A stretch of DNA of 64,000 nucleotides from Herbidospora daliensis. Lineage in GTDB: Bacteria; Actinomycetota; Actinomycetes; Streptosporangiales; Streptosporangiaceae. This document shows, piece after piece, positions 1 to 8,022 of this stretch. How positions within the stretch are numbered: position 1 is the stretch's first letter; each line of letters starts with the position of its first letter. The position numbers and the translations under genes were made by a program. The notes below the pieces were generated by a model. It was not told the DNA's origin. It ran no database searches and saw only the letters and a list, made by a program, of their open reading frames with translations. The DNA is taken from NCBI RefSeq assembly GCF_001570585.1, contig NZ_BBXF01000012.1:57306-121305 (forward strand), written 5' to 3'.

Positions 1-1581
1 GGCGGTGACGGTCTGGGACCAGGGGGCGGCCGCGTGGCCGCGTACAGAGATCGAGGCTTCTTTGGAGGCCGCGCGGTAGCGGCCGTGGGCGGTGAGCGGG
101 ACGCCCGGGAACAACGAGCCGACGTGGGTGACGCCGGAGAGGGTCAGGCCCTCGGGGTGGAGGGTCACGTCGGTGACGAGGGGGGCGCCGATGCGGCGGT
201 GGATGTGCTCCATGGCGGCGTCGAGGCGGTCCTCCGACTCGACGAGCTCGCACCGGCCGCCGCCGAGCAGCGCCAGGCGGCCGAGGAAACCGGCGTTGAC
301 CGCCTGGTCGATGCCGACGGTGTGGACACGGACGTCGCCGGTGAGGCGCGCGCCGACGCGTTCGATGATCTGGTCTTCGTTGCCGACCTGTCCGTCGGTG
401 ACCATGACCAGCACCCGGTCGCGGCCGGCGTCGGACAGCAGGGCGAGCGCGGTCTCCAGCGGCTGGAGCATCTCGGTGCCGCCGCGCGCCTCCAGGCGGG
501 CCAGGTGCTCGACCGCGCGGTAGCGGGTGCGGTCGGTCGCCTCGGCCAGGCCGGGGAACGGCTGCTCGGCGACGTGGTCGAAGGAGATCACCGCGAACCG
601 GTCGGCGGGGGTGAGGGTGTCGACGATCCGGGCGGCGGCCCGGCGGGCGGCGACCATCTTCCAGCCCGACATGCTGCCCGACCGGTCGAGCAGCAGCACC
701 ACGTCACGCGGGGTGCGCCGCCGCTCCACCTCGGGCGGCAGCACGGTCAGCGCGAAGGTGCCCTCCTCGCCCTCGGCGTCGGGGGTGAGCGTGAGGGAGG
801 TCGACTCGGCGTAGCGGAACCGCAGGATGAAGTCGCGGTCGAGCCGCTCGCCCGGCCGGACCGTGAGGGTGTCGCCCTCGCGGTCGACGTCGTGCAGGCT
901 GCTCTGGATCTCGGTGACGTCGAGCCCGGCCGGGTCGACGGTCGCGCTCAGCCCGAGCCTGACTGGGCTCGGGAAGCCCGGCAGCAGCACCGGTGGCGTG
1001 ATCCGGGAGGCGTCGGGCACCGCGTCGGTGTCGGCCTCGGTCCCCGCCCCGGCCGGCGCGCCGTCGAGCGGGGCGCCCGGGATGTACCGAGGGGCCACGA
1101 CCAGCGGGAACCGGAACTCGGCCGCGCCGTCCTCGTAGGGGAGCGGCTGGCTCAGATCGAGGTGGACGGTCACCCGCTCGCCCGGCACGATGTTGCCGAC
1201 CCTGATGGCGAAGACGTCAGGCCGGTCCTCCTCGGCGATGGCGGCCCGGCGGCCCTCCTGGAGGGCCTGGGTGTAGTCGGCCCGCGCCTGCCCGCGCTCC
1301 TTCAGCACGCCCTCGACGACGTGCCCGTCGGCCTCCATGCGGAACGCGGTGACGGCCGCGCGCGGCGGCAGCGGGAAGACGTAGGTGGCTTCGAGCGGGA
1401 CGTCGTGGGGGTTGCGGAACCCCTGCGTGACCTCGACCCCGGCGGTCAGCGCCGAGATGGACGCCCGGACGTCGACCGACTCCAGGGGCAGGTTGCCCTT
1501 CTCGGTCTCCAGGGCCCCGAACCCCGCGTCGGGAACCGGCAGCACCTCATCGGGCCTGATCGGCGTGATGGGAACGGTCAT
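1..1581 (-). CDS. VIT and vWA domain protein, C-terminus beyond window
   Basis: The gene is open at the left window edge, so only the first 527 codons are seen. It starts MTVPITPIRPDEVL. Residues about 15-145 form a VIT (vault protein/inter-alpha-trypsin) domain, with the typical TQGFRNP, TYVFPLPPRAAV and GRRAAIAEEDRPDVF stretches. A von Willebrand A domain follows, with a complete MIDAS signature (DRSGSMS) near residue 300 and VTDGQVGNE further on. Such proteins are usually cytosolic or surface metal-dependent adhesion or scaffold proteins; the substrate is unknown. No signal peptide is evident at the N-terminus. The ATG overlaps the stop of the upstream MerR gene by 4 bp (ATGA), so the two are translationally coupled and probably one operon. 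Family assignment is secure; the cellular role is not. Confidence 0.85.
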   Translation of the reverse strand, partial: MTVPITPIRPDEVLPVPDAGFGALETEKGNLPLESVDVRASISALTAGVEVTQGFRNPHDVPLEATYVFPLPPRAAVTAFRMEADGHVVEGVLKERGQARADYTQALQEGRRAAIAEEDRPDVFAIRVGNIVPGERVTVHLDLSQPLPYEDGAAEFRFPLVVAPRYIPGAPLDGAPAGAGTEADTDAVPDASRITPPVLLPGFPSPVRLGLSATVDPAGLDVTEIQSSLHDVDREGDTLTVRPGERLDRDFILRFRYAESTSLTLTPDAEGEEGTFALTVLPPEVERRRTPRDVVLLLDRSGSMSGWKMVAARRAAARIVDTLTPADRFAVISFDHVAEQPFPGLAEATDRTRYRAVEHLARLEARGGTEMLQPLETALALLSDAGRDRVLVMVTDGQVGNEDQIIERVGARLTGDVRVHTVGIDQAVNAGFLGRLALLGGGRCELVESEDRLDAAMEHIHRRIGAPLVTDVTLHPEGLTLSGVTHVGSLFPGVPLTAHGRYRAASKEASISVRGHAAAPWSQTVTA

Positions 1582-2240
1582 GACGGAATCCCTTCGGTGA
1601 AACCAAGGTCGGTCAGGAGTTCGATCAACGGCCGCGCGGCCAGGGTGACGGCGGCGAGCTCGTGATCGTCGAGCTGGCGAGAGAGCAGCAGCGCGGCCCC
1701 CGGAGCCAGGCCGACGCCATGGAAAACAGGAGGAAACGTGCCGGGCGGGGGAGTGCCGAGGCCTTTCGGCGCGGCCGCCGCTGTCCGGGTGGTGGTGGCC
1801 GAGGCGGTCGCCGAGGTCGGTGTGCTGGTCCAGAACCTTTGGCGCGGGCCGGGATCGGTCGGCTGGGAGTGGCCGTTTCGGGAGGGTTCCTGTCGGCCGC
1901 CCTCGGCGGCTGCGGGCCGGTCCGGGGCCGGCAGGTCGCCGCCGGCGAGTTCGGTCAGGCGGGCGTCGGTGGCGCCGAGGAGGTCCTGCTGGATGGCGGC
2001 GTTGGAGAGGCCCTCGGCCTGGCGGCGTCTGATCGCGACCAGTTGCAGCAGGTGCCTTCGCCCGTAGAGGGCGATGCGGCCGCGGCGGGCGAGTGGGGGG
2101 TCGAGGAGGCCGATCGTCGTGTAGTAGCGGATCAGGCGTTCGTTCGGCACGTCGCTGACCCGGCCGTTGGCAGGCGCCAGGCCGGCGAGCGCGGCGGTGG
2201 CGCGCTCGGCCAGTTCGGCGATGGTCCAGGTCTCGTCCAT
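1578..2240 (-). CDS. MerR-family transcriptional regulator
   Basis: A 220-residue protein. Residues about 5-85 form a MerR-type winged-helix DNA-binding domain (IAELAERA, then NERLIRYYTTIGLLDPP, then ALYGRRHLLQLVAIRRRQAEGLS). The rest is a Pro/Ala-rich linker and an Ala/Leu-rich C-terminus ending in an LTDLGFTEGIPS tail that resembles no effector domain I know. It is coupled by a 4-bp overlap to the VIT/vWA gene downstream. Two tandem palindromes lie only 11-35 bp in front of the ATG, consistent with autoregulation. The divergent dps gene starts 109 bp away and could share control. The signal it senses cannot be read from the sequence. Confidence 0.85.
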   Translation of the reverse strand: MDETWTIAELAERATAALAGLAPANGRVSDVPNERLIRYYTTIGLLDPPLARRGRIALYGRRHLLQLVAIRRRQAEGLSNAAIQQDLLGATDARLTELAGGDLPAPDRPAAAEGGRQEPSRNGHSQPTDPGPRQRFWTSTPTSATASATTTRTAAAAPKGLGTPPPGTFPPVFHGVGLAPGAALLLSRQLDDHELAAVTLAARPLIELLTDLGFTEGIPS

Positions 2241-2250
2241 ACCTCAACAG

Positions 2251-2275
2251 TGACACTGTCACGATGACACTGTCA
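2251..2275. promoter_or_regulatory. Tandem TGACACTGTCA palindromes, probable MerR operator
   Basis: The near-palindromic 11-mer TGACACTGTCA occurs at 2251-2261 and again at 2265-2275, three bases apart, between the divergent MerR and dps genes. On the minus strand this reads as TTGACAGTGTCA followed by a second copy, so the first repeat also supplies a -35-like TTGACA for the regulator. The spacing and position suggest an autoregulatory operator that might also affect dps. Binding by this MerR protein is inferred. Confidence 0.6.
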
Positions 2276-2348
2276 AGTGGGGAATATGGGCGATTCGTCC
2301 ACTGTTGTGCGAAATAGACCGGCTTATCTGGGAGGGAGATCCGCTTTC

Positions 2349-2816
2349 ATGGCTTCGATCACCAGCCTCTTGAGCGCGGAGGACAAGAAGGTCACGGCTG
2401 AGGCGCTGCAGGGGGCACTCGTCGACTTGCTGGACTTGTCGTTGCTCGGCAAGCAGGCCCACTGGAACATCATCGGACGGTCGTTCCGATCGCTGCACCT
2501 GCAGCTCGACGAGATCGTCAGCCTGGCTCGCGACAGCGCCGACAGCGTGGCCGAGCGGGCCATCGCCATCGGCGTCAACCCTGACGGCCGGGCGCGCACG
2601 CTGGCCGAGCACACGCACCTGCACCAGCTCGACCCCGGTTACATCGAGGACGGCAAGGTCGTCGCCGCGATGACCGACATCCTCGAGTCGATGGTGCGCC
2701 GCATGCGCGAGCGCATCGAGGCGACCGAGAAGAGCGACCTGGTCAGCCAGGACCTGCTCATCGGGATCACCCGCGAGCTGGAGAAGCAGCACTGGATGAT
2801 CCAAGCCCAGCGCTGA
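2349..2816 (+). CDS. dps: Dps-family DNA-binding ferritin-like protein
   Basis: A 155-residue protein of the Dps/ferritin-like fold, which oxidises and stores iron as a dodecamer and protects DNA from peroxide. The ferroxidase region is recognisable: LGKQAHWNIIG (His), then HLQLDEIVSLARDSADSVAERAIAIG (Asp/Glu ligands). The C-terminus ends with TRELEKQHWMIQAQR, typical of actinobacterial Dps. The ATG at 2349 is preferred over an in-frame ATG at 2277 because GGGAGGGAG lies about 10 bases upstream and the family starts here. It is monocistronic, with a strong hairpin terminator downstream. Divergent from the MerR regulator. Confidence 0.93.
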   Translation: MASITSLLSAEDKKVTAEALQGALVDLLDLSLLGKQAHWNIIGRSFRSLHLQLDEIVSLARDSADSVAERAIAIGVNPDGRARTLAEHTHLHQLDPGYIEDGKVVAAMTDILESMVRRMRERIEATEKSDLVSQDLLIGITRELEKQHWMIQAQR

Positions 2817-2906
2817 CACCCCCCGAACCGAGACGGCCGCCGCGCCTGATCACGTGATTGGCTGGATCCTTTCAGGAGCGGCGGCGCCAACCTGGGTCAC
2901 CGGGAA

Positions 2907-2940
2907 CCGATGCCGCGGTCTTTCGAGACCGCGGCATCGG
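2907..2940. terminator. Bidirectional hairpin terminator with TTCG tetraloop
   Basis: A perfect 15-bp stem (2907-2921 with 2926-2940) closes a TTCG tetraloop between the convergent dps and KAP NTPase genes. It has no long T tract, as is usual for actinomycete terminators. It probably serves both genes. Confidence 0.85.
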
Positions 2941-2945
2941 TGTGT

Positions 2946-5771
2946 TCACAGCAGGCGCCGGGCCAGGTCGGTCACCGACGGCGGCGCGGCCAGCAGCACC
3001 TTCAGCGGGTCCCATCGCGGACCCGGTTCCAGGCCCGCGTCGTGCAGGGCCTCGTCCCACCGGCCGCCGTCGCGGGCGGCCTCCTCCAGCTTCCCGAGCA
3101 CCGTGCCGCCCGACAGCCGCGACAGCAGGTGCGGCCAGCGGACCGTGAGGGCGGCCAGTTTCGCCACCTCGGCGTCGGAGGCGGCGCGTTCCCCGGCCAG
3201 CCGCTGGCGGTAGGTGACGAACGAGTAGAACCGGAAGACGTTCACGTAGCGCTTGAGCTCGCGCGGGTTCGAGGCCGCCAGCACCGGCAGCGCGCCGCGG
3301 ATCGCGCGGTAGGCGTTCTCGTCGCTGTAGAGGTCGTCGAACACCCGGTCGGCGGCCAGGCGGGTCTCCGCCCACAGGCCGCCGAGCGCGGAGGTCTCGC
3401 CCTCGTCCACGGCGACCGTGTCCTGGGCCACGCGGGCCGCCTCGTCGAGGGTGTCGACCCGCGCGCCGGAGCCCCGGATCTGCCGTTCGATGCGGGCCAC
3501 CATCGCCAGGTCGACCGACGGGCGGACCGGCGCGGCGACCGGGGCGCGGCGCTGGGCCGGGATGTCCATGAGGGCGCGCACGTATTCGGGCAGGCGGGCG
3601 TCCTCGTCGAGCAGCGGCACCCGCAGCGGCAGCTGGACGATCTTCTCCAGGAACCGCCAGCCGAGGTCCTCGCGCAGGTGGGCGGGCATGCTCTCGGCCA
3701 GGTCGCGGTAGGCCACCTCGACGTGCGCGGCCACTACCTCCGGCTCCATGGCCAGCACGAACACGCAGTTGGGGAACTCCCCGGCCAGGAACAGGTTGAT
3801 CGCTTCGATCACCTGGGCGACCGCGCCCGACGAGCAGCGGTCGAGGTCGTCCACGAAGACCACCAGGGGGCGCTCGGAGGTGGCGACCAGGTCGAGCACG
3901 TGTTTCATGTCGGTCTGGACGAGATGCAGGAAGCCCGTGCGGGCCCCGTAGCCCGGCCCGTCTCCGCTCAGCGGGTCGGGCGCCCGGACCAGTGACGCGA
4001 ACGCCGACTCGGCCGATTCGGTGAGGAAGCGCGCCAGACGTACAGAAGCCGCGAAGACCGCGGCCACCGCGCCGCCCGAGGCGAGCGCGCCCGCCGCGCC
4101 GTCGAGGAACGGCAGCAGCGGCGCGGCCAGCAGGGACGCGCCCGACAGCAGCAGCGTCAGGACCAGCCCGAGCACCGCCGGGCCGAGCCGCATGAGCGCC
4201 AGGTGGTAGGCGCGGCGGCGGACCGCCTCGCGGTCGACGCGGGCCAGGTTGAGCCGCAGCCAGAAGCGTTCCCGTTCGGCGCGGGGCAGCCGGTCGGTGA
4301 TCTGGGTGATGATCTCGTGGGCGAGCCCGGCCCAGACCTGCTCGTCGTTCTGGTACATCCACGGGTTGAACCAGACCGTCGGCCGCCAGCCGCCGGTGGT
4401 CGCCTCGACCGGCGCGGGCTCCCCCTCGGCCTCCTTCGACAGGGCCCGGACCTCGGCGTTGGTGACGCCCTCGGAGGCCCGGTTGCCCGGCCAGAGCCGG
4501 GCCAGCAGCCGGATCAGCCGGGCCGGCGGACGGGCCGGCAGGCTCCGGGGCAGCCGCAGCTCACGGGCGTTGCCCGCGGGGGCGCCGGGGTCGAGCTCCT
4601 CCTGGATCATCCGCATCAGCGAGGTCTTGCCGGTGCCCCACGGGCCCTTGACCCCGATCGTCAGCGGCGGCCGGGTCTCGGCGTGCCGGATGAACGCGGC
4701 GATGGCCTCGGCGTAGACGCGGTGGCCGAGATGGTCGTCGACGGTCCACCGGTCAGGCGTCAGCCGGGCCCGGGGCCGGGTGGCCCGTCGGCGGGCCCGC
4801 CAGCGGCGCAGCGCGCCCGGCAGGGTGGCCCGCTCGTCGTCGTCGAGCCGGGCCCGGCCGAAGAGGGCCACGGCCGGGTGGCTGAACGGTTCACCCAGCA
4901 GGCCCCACTCGGCCAGCTCGGTGCGGCCCTTCCGGGTGCCGCCGAGGACCTCGGCGACCTCGCCGGTCAGCCGTTCCCCCTCCGACAGCAGGCTGCCGCG
5001 GCGGAGCAGCAGTTGCGCGTCCACCGACAGGTGCTCGTCGTAGATCCGGGCGACGGCCTGTTCGGCCGACTTCGGCCGGGGGCCGCCCAGCATCGCGGCG
5101 GCCCGCTCGAAGACCGTGGGCAGCGTGCCCGGCACGGTGCCGCGCACCGCGACCGCGACGTCGAGCGCCTCCGGGGAGGTCAGCAGGTGGGGCAGGAACT
5201 CGGCGTGCTCGCCGAAGGCGGCCAGGGCGTGGGCCAGCAGGTCGGCGACCGAGACCACGCCGTCGCCGCCCAGGTCGGCGTCGAAGGTCAGCAGCCCGTC
5301 GGCCACCACCTCGGTCAGCGACGGCGCGCCCGGCCGGACCTCCGCGCCGAGGGCCAGGCCCGTGGTCAGCGCGGCGGCGGCGATGCCCGGCGGGGTCAGC
5401 AGGGCGCTCACGGTCTGCTCGTCGGGGGAGGCGCTGCCGATCCACCCGAAGTCGACGATCATCAGCACCGCCGAGGCGGTGGTCTCGCCGACGGAGGCCC
5501 CGAAACGTTTCACCAGCGTCGCGAAGTCGGCCCCCGACCAGGTCGAGGTCGACGGCCAGCGCACCAGCAGCAGGTCGCCGGGCCGTCCCGAGGCGAGGAA
5601 CGCGGCCAGCCGCTCGTGGTCGCGCCGCCCCGACGGGCAGGTCTCGACGGCGTAGCCGGACGATCTGAGGGCACTCGCGAGCCGACGGCCCGGAGGGTCC
5701 TGGTCGAGGAAGACGAGGGCGCGGCGCGAGGTCACCGCGGGCGCGAGCACGTCTCCGGGAGGAAGGGGCAT
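2946..5771 (-). CDS. KAP family P-loop NTPase with degenerate caspase-like N-terminal domain
   Basis: A 941-residue protein starting MPLPPGDVLAP; an earlier in-frame start would run into the divergent promoter. Residues about 345-700 form a KAP NTPase: Walker A GPWGTGKTS (376-384), two hydrophobic helices inside the NTPase (about 530-580), and Walker B LVVFVDDLDRC (636-646). KAP NTPases are membrane-associated STAND-related ATPases, several of them linked to phage exclusion. Residues about 16-185 have the pattern of the caspase-like (C14) fold: strand ALVFLDQD, then DLLLVRWPSTS where SGHG is expected, VLMIVDFGWIGS where DxCxSG is expected, and SLTEVVADGL...DLGGDGVVSVADLL at the end. The catalytic His and Cys are therefore missing. 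Residues 200-340 match nothing I know. It stands alone between dps and a PhoX gene. Confidence 0.8.
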   Translation of the reverse strand: MPLPPGDVLAPAVTSRRALVFLDQDPPGRRLASALRSSGYAVETCPSGRRDHERLAAFLASGRPGDLLLVRWPSTSTWSGADFATLVKRFGASVGETTASAVLMIVDFGWIGSASPDEQTVSALLTPPGIAAAALTTGLALGAEVRPGAPSLTEVVADGLLTFDADLGGDGVVSVADLLAHALAAFGEHAEFLPHLLTSPEALDVAVAVRGTVPGTLPTVFERAAAMLGGPRPKSAEQAVARIYDEHLSVDAQLLLRRGSLLSEGERLTGEVAEVLGGTRKGRTELAEWGLLGEPFSHPAVALFGRARLDDDERATLPGALRRWRARRRATRPRARLTPDRWTVDDHLGHRVYAEAIAAFIRHAETRPPLTIGVKGPWGTGKTSLMRMIQEELDPGAPAGNARELRLPRSLPARPPARLIRLLARLWPGNRASEGVTNAEVRALSKEAEGEPAPVEATTGGWRPTVWFNPWMYQNDEQVWAGLAHEIITQITDRLPRAERERFWLRLNLARVDREAVRRRAYHLALMRLGPAVLGLVLTLLLSGASLLAAPLLPFLDGAAGALASGGAVAAVFAASVRLARFLTESAESAFASLVRAPDPLSGDGPGYGARTGFLHLVQTDMKHVLDLVATSERPLVVFVDDLDRCSSGAVAQVIEAINLFLAGEFPNCVFVLAMEPEVVAAHVEVAYRDLAESMPAHLREDLGWRFLEKIVQLPLRVPLLDEDARLPEYVRALMDIPAQRRAPVAAPVRPSVDLAMVARIERQIRGSGARVDTLDEAARVAQDTVAVDEGETSALGGLWAETRLAADRVFDDLYSDENAYRAIRGALPVLAASNPRELKRYVNVFRFYSFVTYRQRLAGERAASDAEVAKLAALTVRWPHLLSRLSGGTVLGKLEEAARDGGRWDEALHDAGLEPGPRWDPLKVLLAAPPSVTDLARRLL

Positions 5772-5891
5772 GGCCGACCACTTTAGAAATGGTCCAGCTC
5801 TCCGCCGCTCGCGGTTTGGGCAAAGTTTTAGCCGCGGACCCGTGCGGATTCCCCGTAAGTTCACGTCGCTCGGTTCGACTGGCCCCGCCTG

Positions 5892-5906
5892 TCACGCGTA
5901 GCGTGA
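5892..5906 (+). promoter_or_regulatory. Inverted repeat over the probable -10 of the PhoX-like gene
   Basis: TCACGC-GTA-GCGTGA is a perfect 6-bp inverted repeat 18 bp before the ATG. It contains TAGCGT (5899-5904), a good actinobacterial -10. An operator or attenuating hairpin is possible; no regulator is identified. Confidence 0.4.
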
Positions 5907-5923
5907 TTTGTGAGGGAGGTTCC

Positions 5924-6904
5924 ATGGCTGCCGGTTCGGGGAGGTTCGCGGCCCTGATGAGAACACCTGCTGATCCGGCCATCGAGCTGGCCGAGGGATT
6001 CACCAGCCGCGTGGTCGGCCGTACCGGCGAACGGGTCGGGGGCCTCACGTGGCACCAGGCGCCCGACGACGGCGCGTGCTTCGTCGACGGCGACGGCTGG
6101 ATCTACGTCTCCAACTCCGAGATCCCGCTCCTCGGCGGGGTGTCGGCGCTCAGGTTCGGCCCCGACGGGTCGATCCGCAGCGGTTACCGCATCCTGTCGG
6201 GCACCGACAGCAACCGGGCCGGCGGAGCGACGCCGTGGAACACGTGGTTGTCGTGTGAGGACACCTGCCGCGGCCGCGTCTTCGAATGCGACCCCTACGG
6301 CCACTTCGCCGCCATGCCGCGCCTGGCCATGGGCCTGTTCCGGCACGAGAGCGCCGTCTGCGACGAGGTCGGCCAGGTCGTCTACCTGACCGAGGACCAC
6401 CCCGAGGGGTGCCTCTACCGCTTCCGCCCCGACGACTGGGGCGACCTCACGACCGGGGTCCTGGAGGTCATGGTCGGCTCGGGCGCCGGGAAGGTGACGT
6501 GGTCCCGCGTGCCCAACCCGGCCGCCACCGACGCGCCCGCCCGCGACCAGGTCGAGGGCACGGTCCGCTTCGAACGGGCCGGCCGCTGCTCGACGTCGGG
6601 CGGCTTCTGCTACTTCTCGACCGGCGACGACCGCGTGTGGTCCTACGACCCGACGGCGGGCGAGCTCTCGGTCCTCTACGGCGCCGACCCGAGGCTGCTG
6701 GCCGGCGCGGGCGACCTGTTCGTCACCCGCGACGGCGAGATCAACAGCATCGGCGACGACGGCGCGGTCACCCCGCTCCTGCGCGTCGACGGCCCGGAGC
6801 GATCGATCACCGGCCTCGCGTTCTCCCCGGACGGGGAGCGCCTCTACTTCTCCTCCCGCGAGGGCGGGGTCACTTATGAGGTGACCGGCCCCTTCAAAGG
6901 CTGA
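5924..6904 (+). CDS. PhoX-like (DUF839) family protein
   Basis: A 326-residue protein similar to the PhoX/DUF839 beta-propeller family of calcium- and iron-dependent phosphatases. Diagnostic stretches are GGATPWNTWLSCEDT, HESAVCDEVGQVVYLTEDH and CLYRFRPDDWGDL, followed by STSGGFCYFSTGDDRVW and GLAFSPDGERLYFSS. It is much shorter than classical exported PhoX (about 600-700 residues) and lacks a Tat or Sec signal, so it is a short cytosolic relative and phosphatase activity is uncertain. The start at 5924 follows GAGGGAGG at the right spacing. It is divergent from the KAP NTPase gene and appears to stand alone. Confidence 0.8.
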   Translation: MAAGSGRFAALMRTPADPAIELAEGFTSRVVGRTGERVGGLTWHQAPDDGACFVDGDGWIYVSNSEIPLLGGVSALRFGPDGSIRSGYRILSGTDSNRAGGATPWNTWLSCEDTCRGRVFECDPYGHFAAMPRLAMGLFRHESAVCDEVGQVVYLTEDHPEGCLYRFRPDDWGDLTTGVLEVMVGSGAGKVTWSRVPNPAATDAPARDQVEGTVRFERAGRCSTSGGFCYFSTGDDRVWSYDPTAGELSVLYGADPRLLAGAGDLFVTRDGEINSIGDDGAVTPLLRVDGPERSITGLAFSPDGERLYFSSREGGVTYEVTGPFKG

Positions 6905-7029
6905 AATTTCCGGTACGTCGTCACGAGGCCGGCAACGACAGACCGGAACCCCTGACGGGGGCCTTCGTTCAGGAGACCTGCTCCCGGCATGAGGCGGCCC
7001 ATCGGGATCGCCGGCAGCCCGGTCCCTTC

Positions 7030-7240
7030 ATCCAGCCATCACGCCGCTTTTTTATCCGGCCGTCACGGCGCGGTTCCTTCATCCGGTCGTTCCGGCGGTG
7101 TTCTCTCATGCGGTCGTCCCGGTGGGGGTCCTTTTATGCGGCCGTCACGGCGCGGTTCCTTATGCGGCTGTCCCGGTGCGGTTCCATCACCGGCCGTCCC
7201 GGTGCGGTTTTCTCATGCGGTCGTATCGGCGCGGGCTGAG
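7030..7240. repeat. Tandem array, about 26-bp degenerate unit, 8 copies
   Basis: Eight imperfect units beginning ATSCGG (7030, 7054, 7081, 7108, 7136, 7162, 7186, 7215) fill the space between the PhoX-like gene and ssuB. The approximate unit is ATGCGGCCGTCCCGGTGCGG plus a T-rich end. The last unit encodes the C-terminal codons and stop of the convergent ABC ATPase gene. The remainder of 6905-7029 holds only a weak CCCC/GGGG hairpin near 6950. I see no coding signal here. Confidence 0.75.
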
Positions 7241-8022
7241 GCTGCGGTACGGATCGCGGCCTCCACCTTTTCGCGGAGGTCGCCGCTGACCGGGGCGTCG
7301 AGTGTGATGCGGCCGGGTGGGCCGGCCAGTGCGAGGACGCGGGTGCCCAGGGTGGTCGCCTCGGTGACGTCGTGGGTGATGAACAGGACCGTCACCCCGG
7401 TGCTGCGCCACAGGTCGCGGATCTCCTCCTGCATGCGTTCGCGGGTGAAGGCGTCGAGTGCGCCGAAGGGCTCGTCCATCAGCAGGACCTTCGGCCGGGG
7501 GGCGAGCGCCCGCGCGATGGCGGCCCGCTGGCGCATGCCGCCGGACAACTCGTACGGCTTCAGGCGGGCCGCGTTCTCCAGCCCGGTCATCGCCAGCAGC
7601 TCGGCGACCCTTTCGGCGCGGGAGGTTTTGGGCCACCGCTTCAGGCCGAATGCGATGTTTCCCGACACGGAGAGCCACGGGAACAGCCGGGGTTGCTGGA
7701 AGACCACGCCCCGCGAAGGGCCGGGGCCGGTCACGGGAGATCCCTCGGCCAGCACGCTCCCGGCCGTGGGCGGGGCGAAGCCCGCCACCAGGCTGAGCAG
7801 CGTGCTCTTGCCGCAGCCCGACGGCCCGACCACCGTCAGGAACTCCCCGGCGGGGATGGTCAGGTCGATCGGCCCGAGCGCCGGGCGGTCGCGGTAGACC
7901 CGCGTCACCGCCCGGAGCTCGATCGCCGCCGCGCCGACCGGCGGTGCGCCGAACGGCTCCGCCGCCTCCACGGGTGCGGCGGAGCCGAGCGTCGTGTGAG
8001 CCCTCGGATCAGGGGAGGGCAT
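7213..8022 (-). CDS. ssuB: ABC transporter ATPase, aliphatic sulfonate/taurine type
   Basis: A 269-residue cytoplasmic ATPase of the nitrate/sulfonate/taurine (SsuB/TauB) family that powers import with the permease encoded upstream. Walker A GPSGCGKST, Q-loop VVFQQPRLFPWLSV, signature LSGGMRQRAAIARAL, Walker B VLLMDEPFGALD and the switch His in FITHDVTEA are all intact. The start at 8022 overlaps the end of the binding-protein gene by 14 bp, so it is the last gene of ssuD-C-A-B. Its last codons lie inside a tandem-repeat unit. Substrate is inferred from the adjacent SsuD-like monooxygenase. Confidence 0.88.
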   Translation of the reverse strand: MPSPDPRAHTTLGSAAPVEAAEPFGAPPVGAAAIELRAVTRVYRDRPALGPIDLTIPAGEFLTVVGPSGCGKSTLLSLVAGFAPPTAGSVLAEGSPVTGPGPSRGVVFQQPRLFPWLSVSGNIAFGLKRWPKTSRAERVAELLAMTGLENAARLKPYELSGGMRQRAAIARALAPRPKVLLMDEPFGALDAFTRERMQEEIRDLWRSTGVTVLFITHDVTEATTLGTRVLALAGPPGRITLDAPVSGDLREKVEAAIRTAASARADTTA

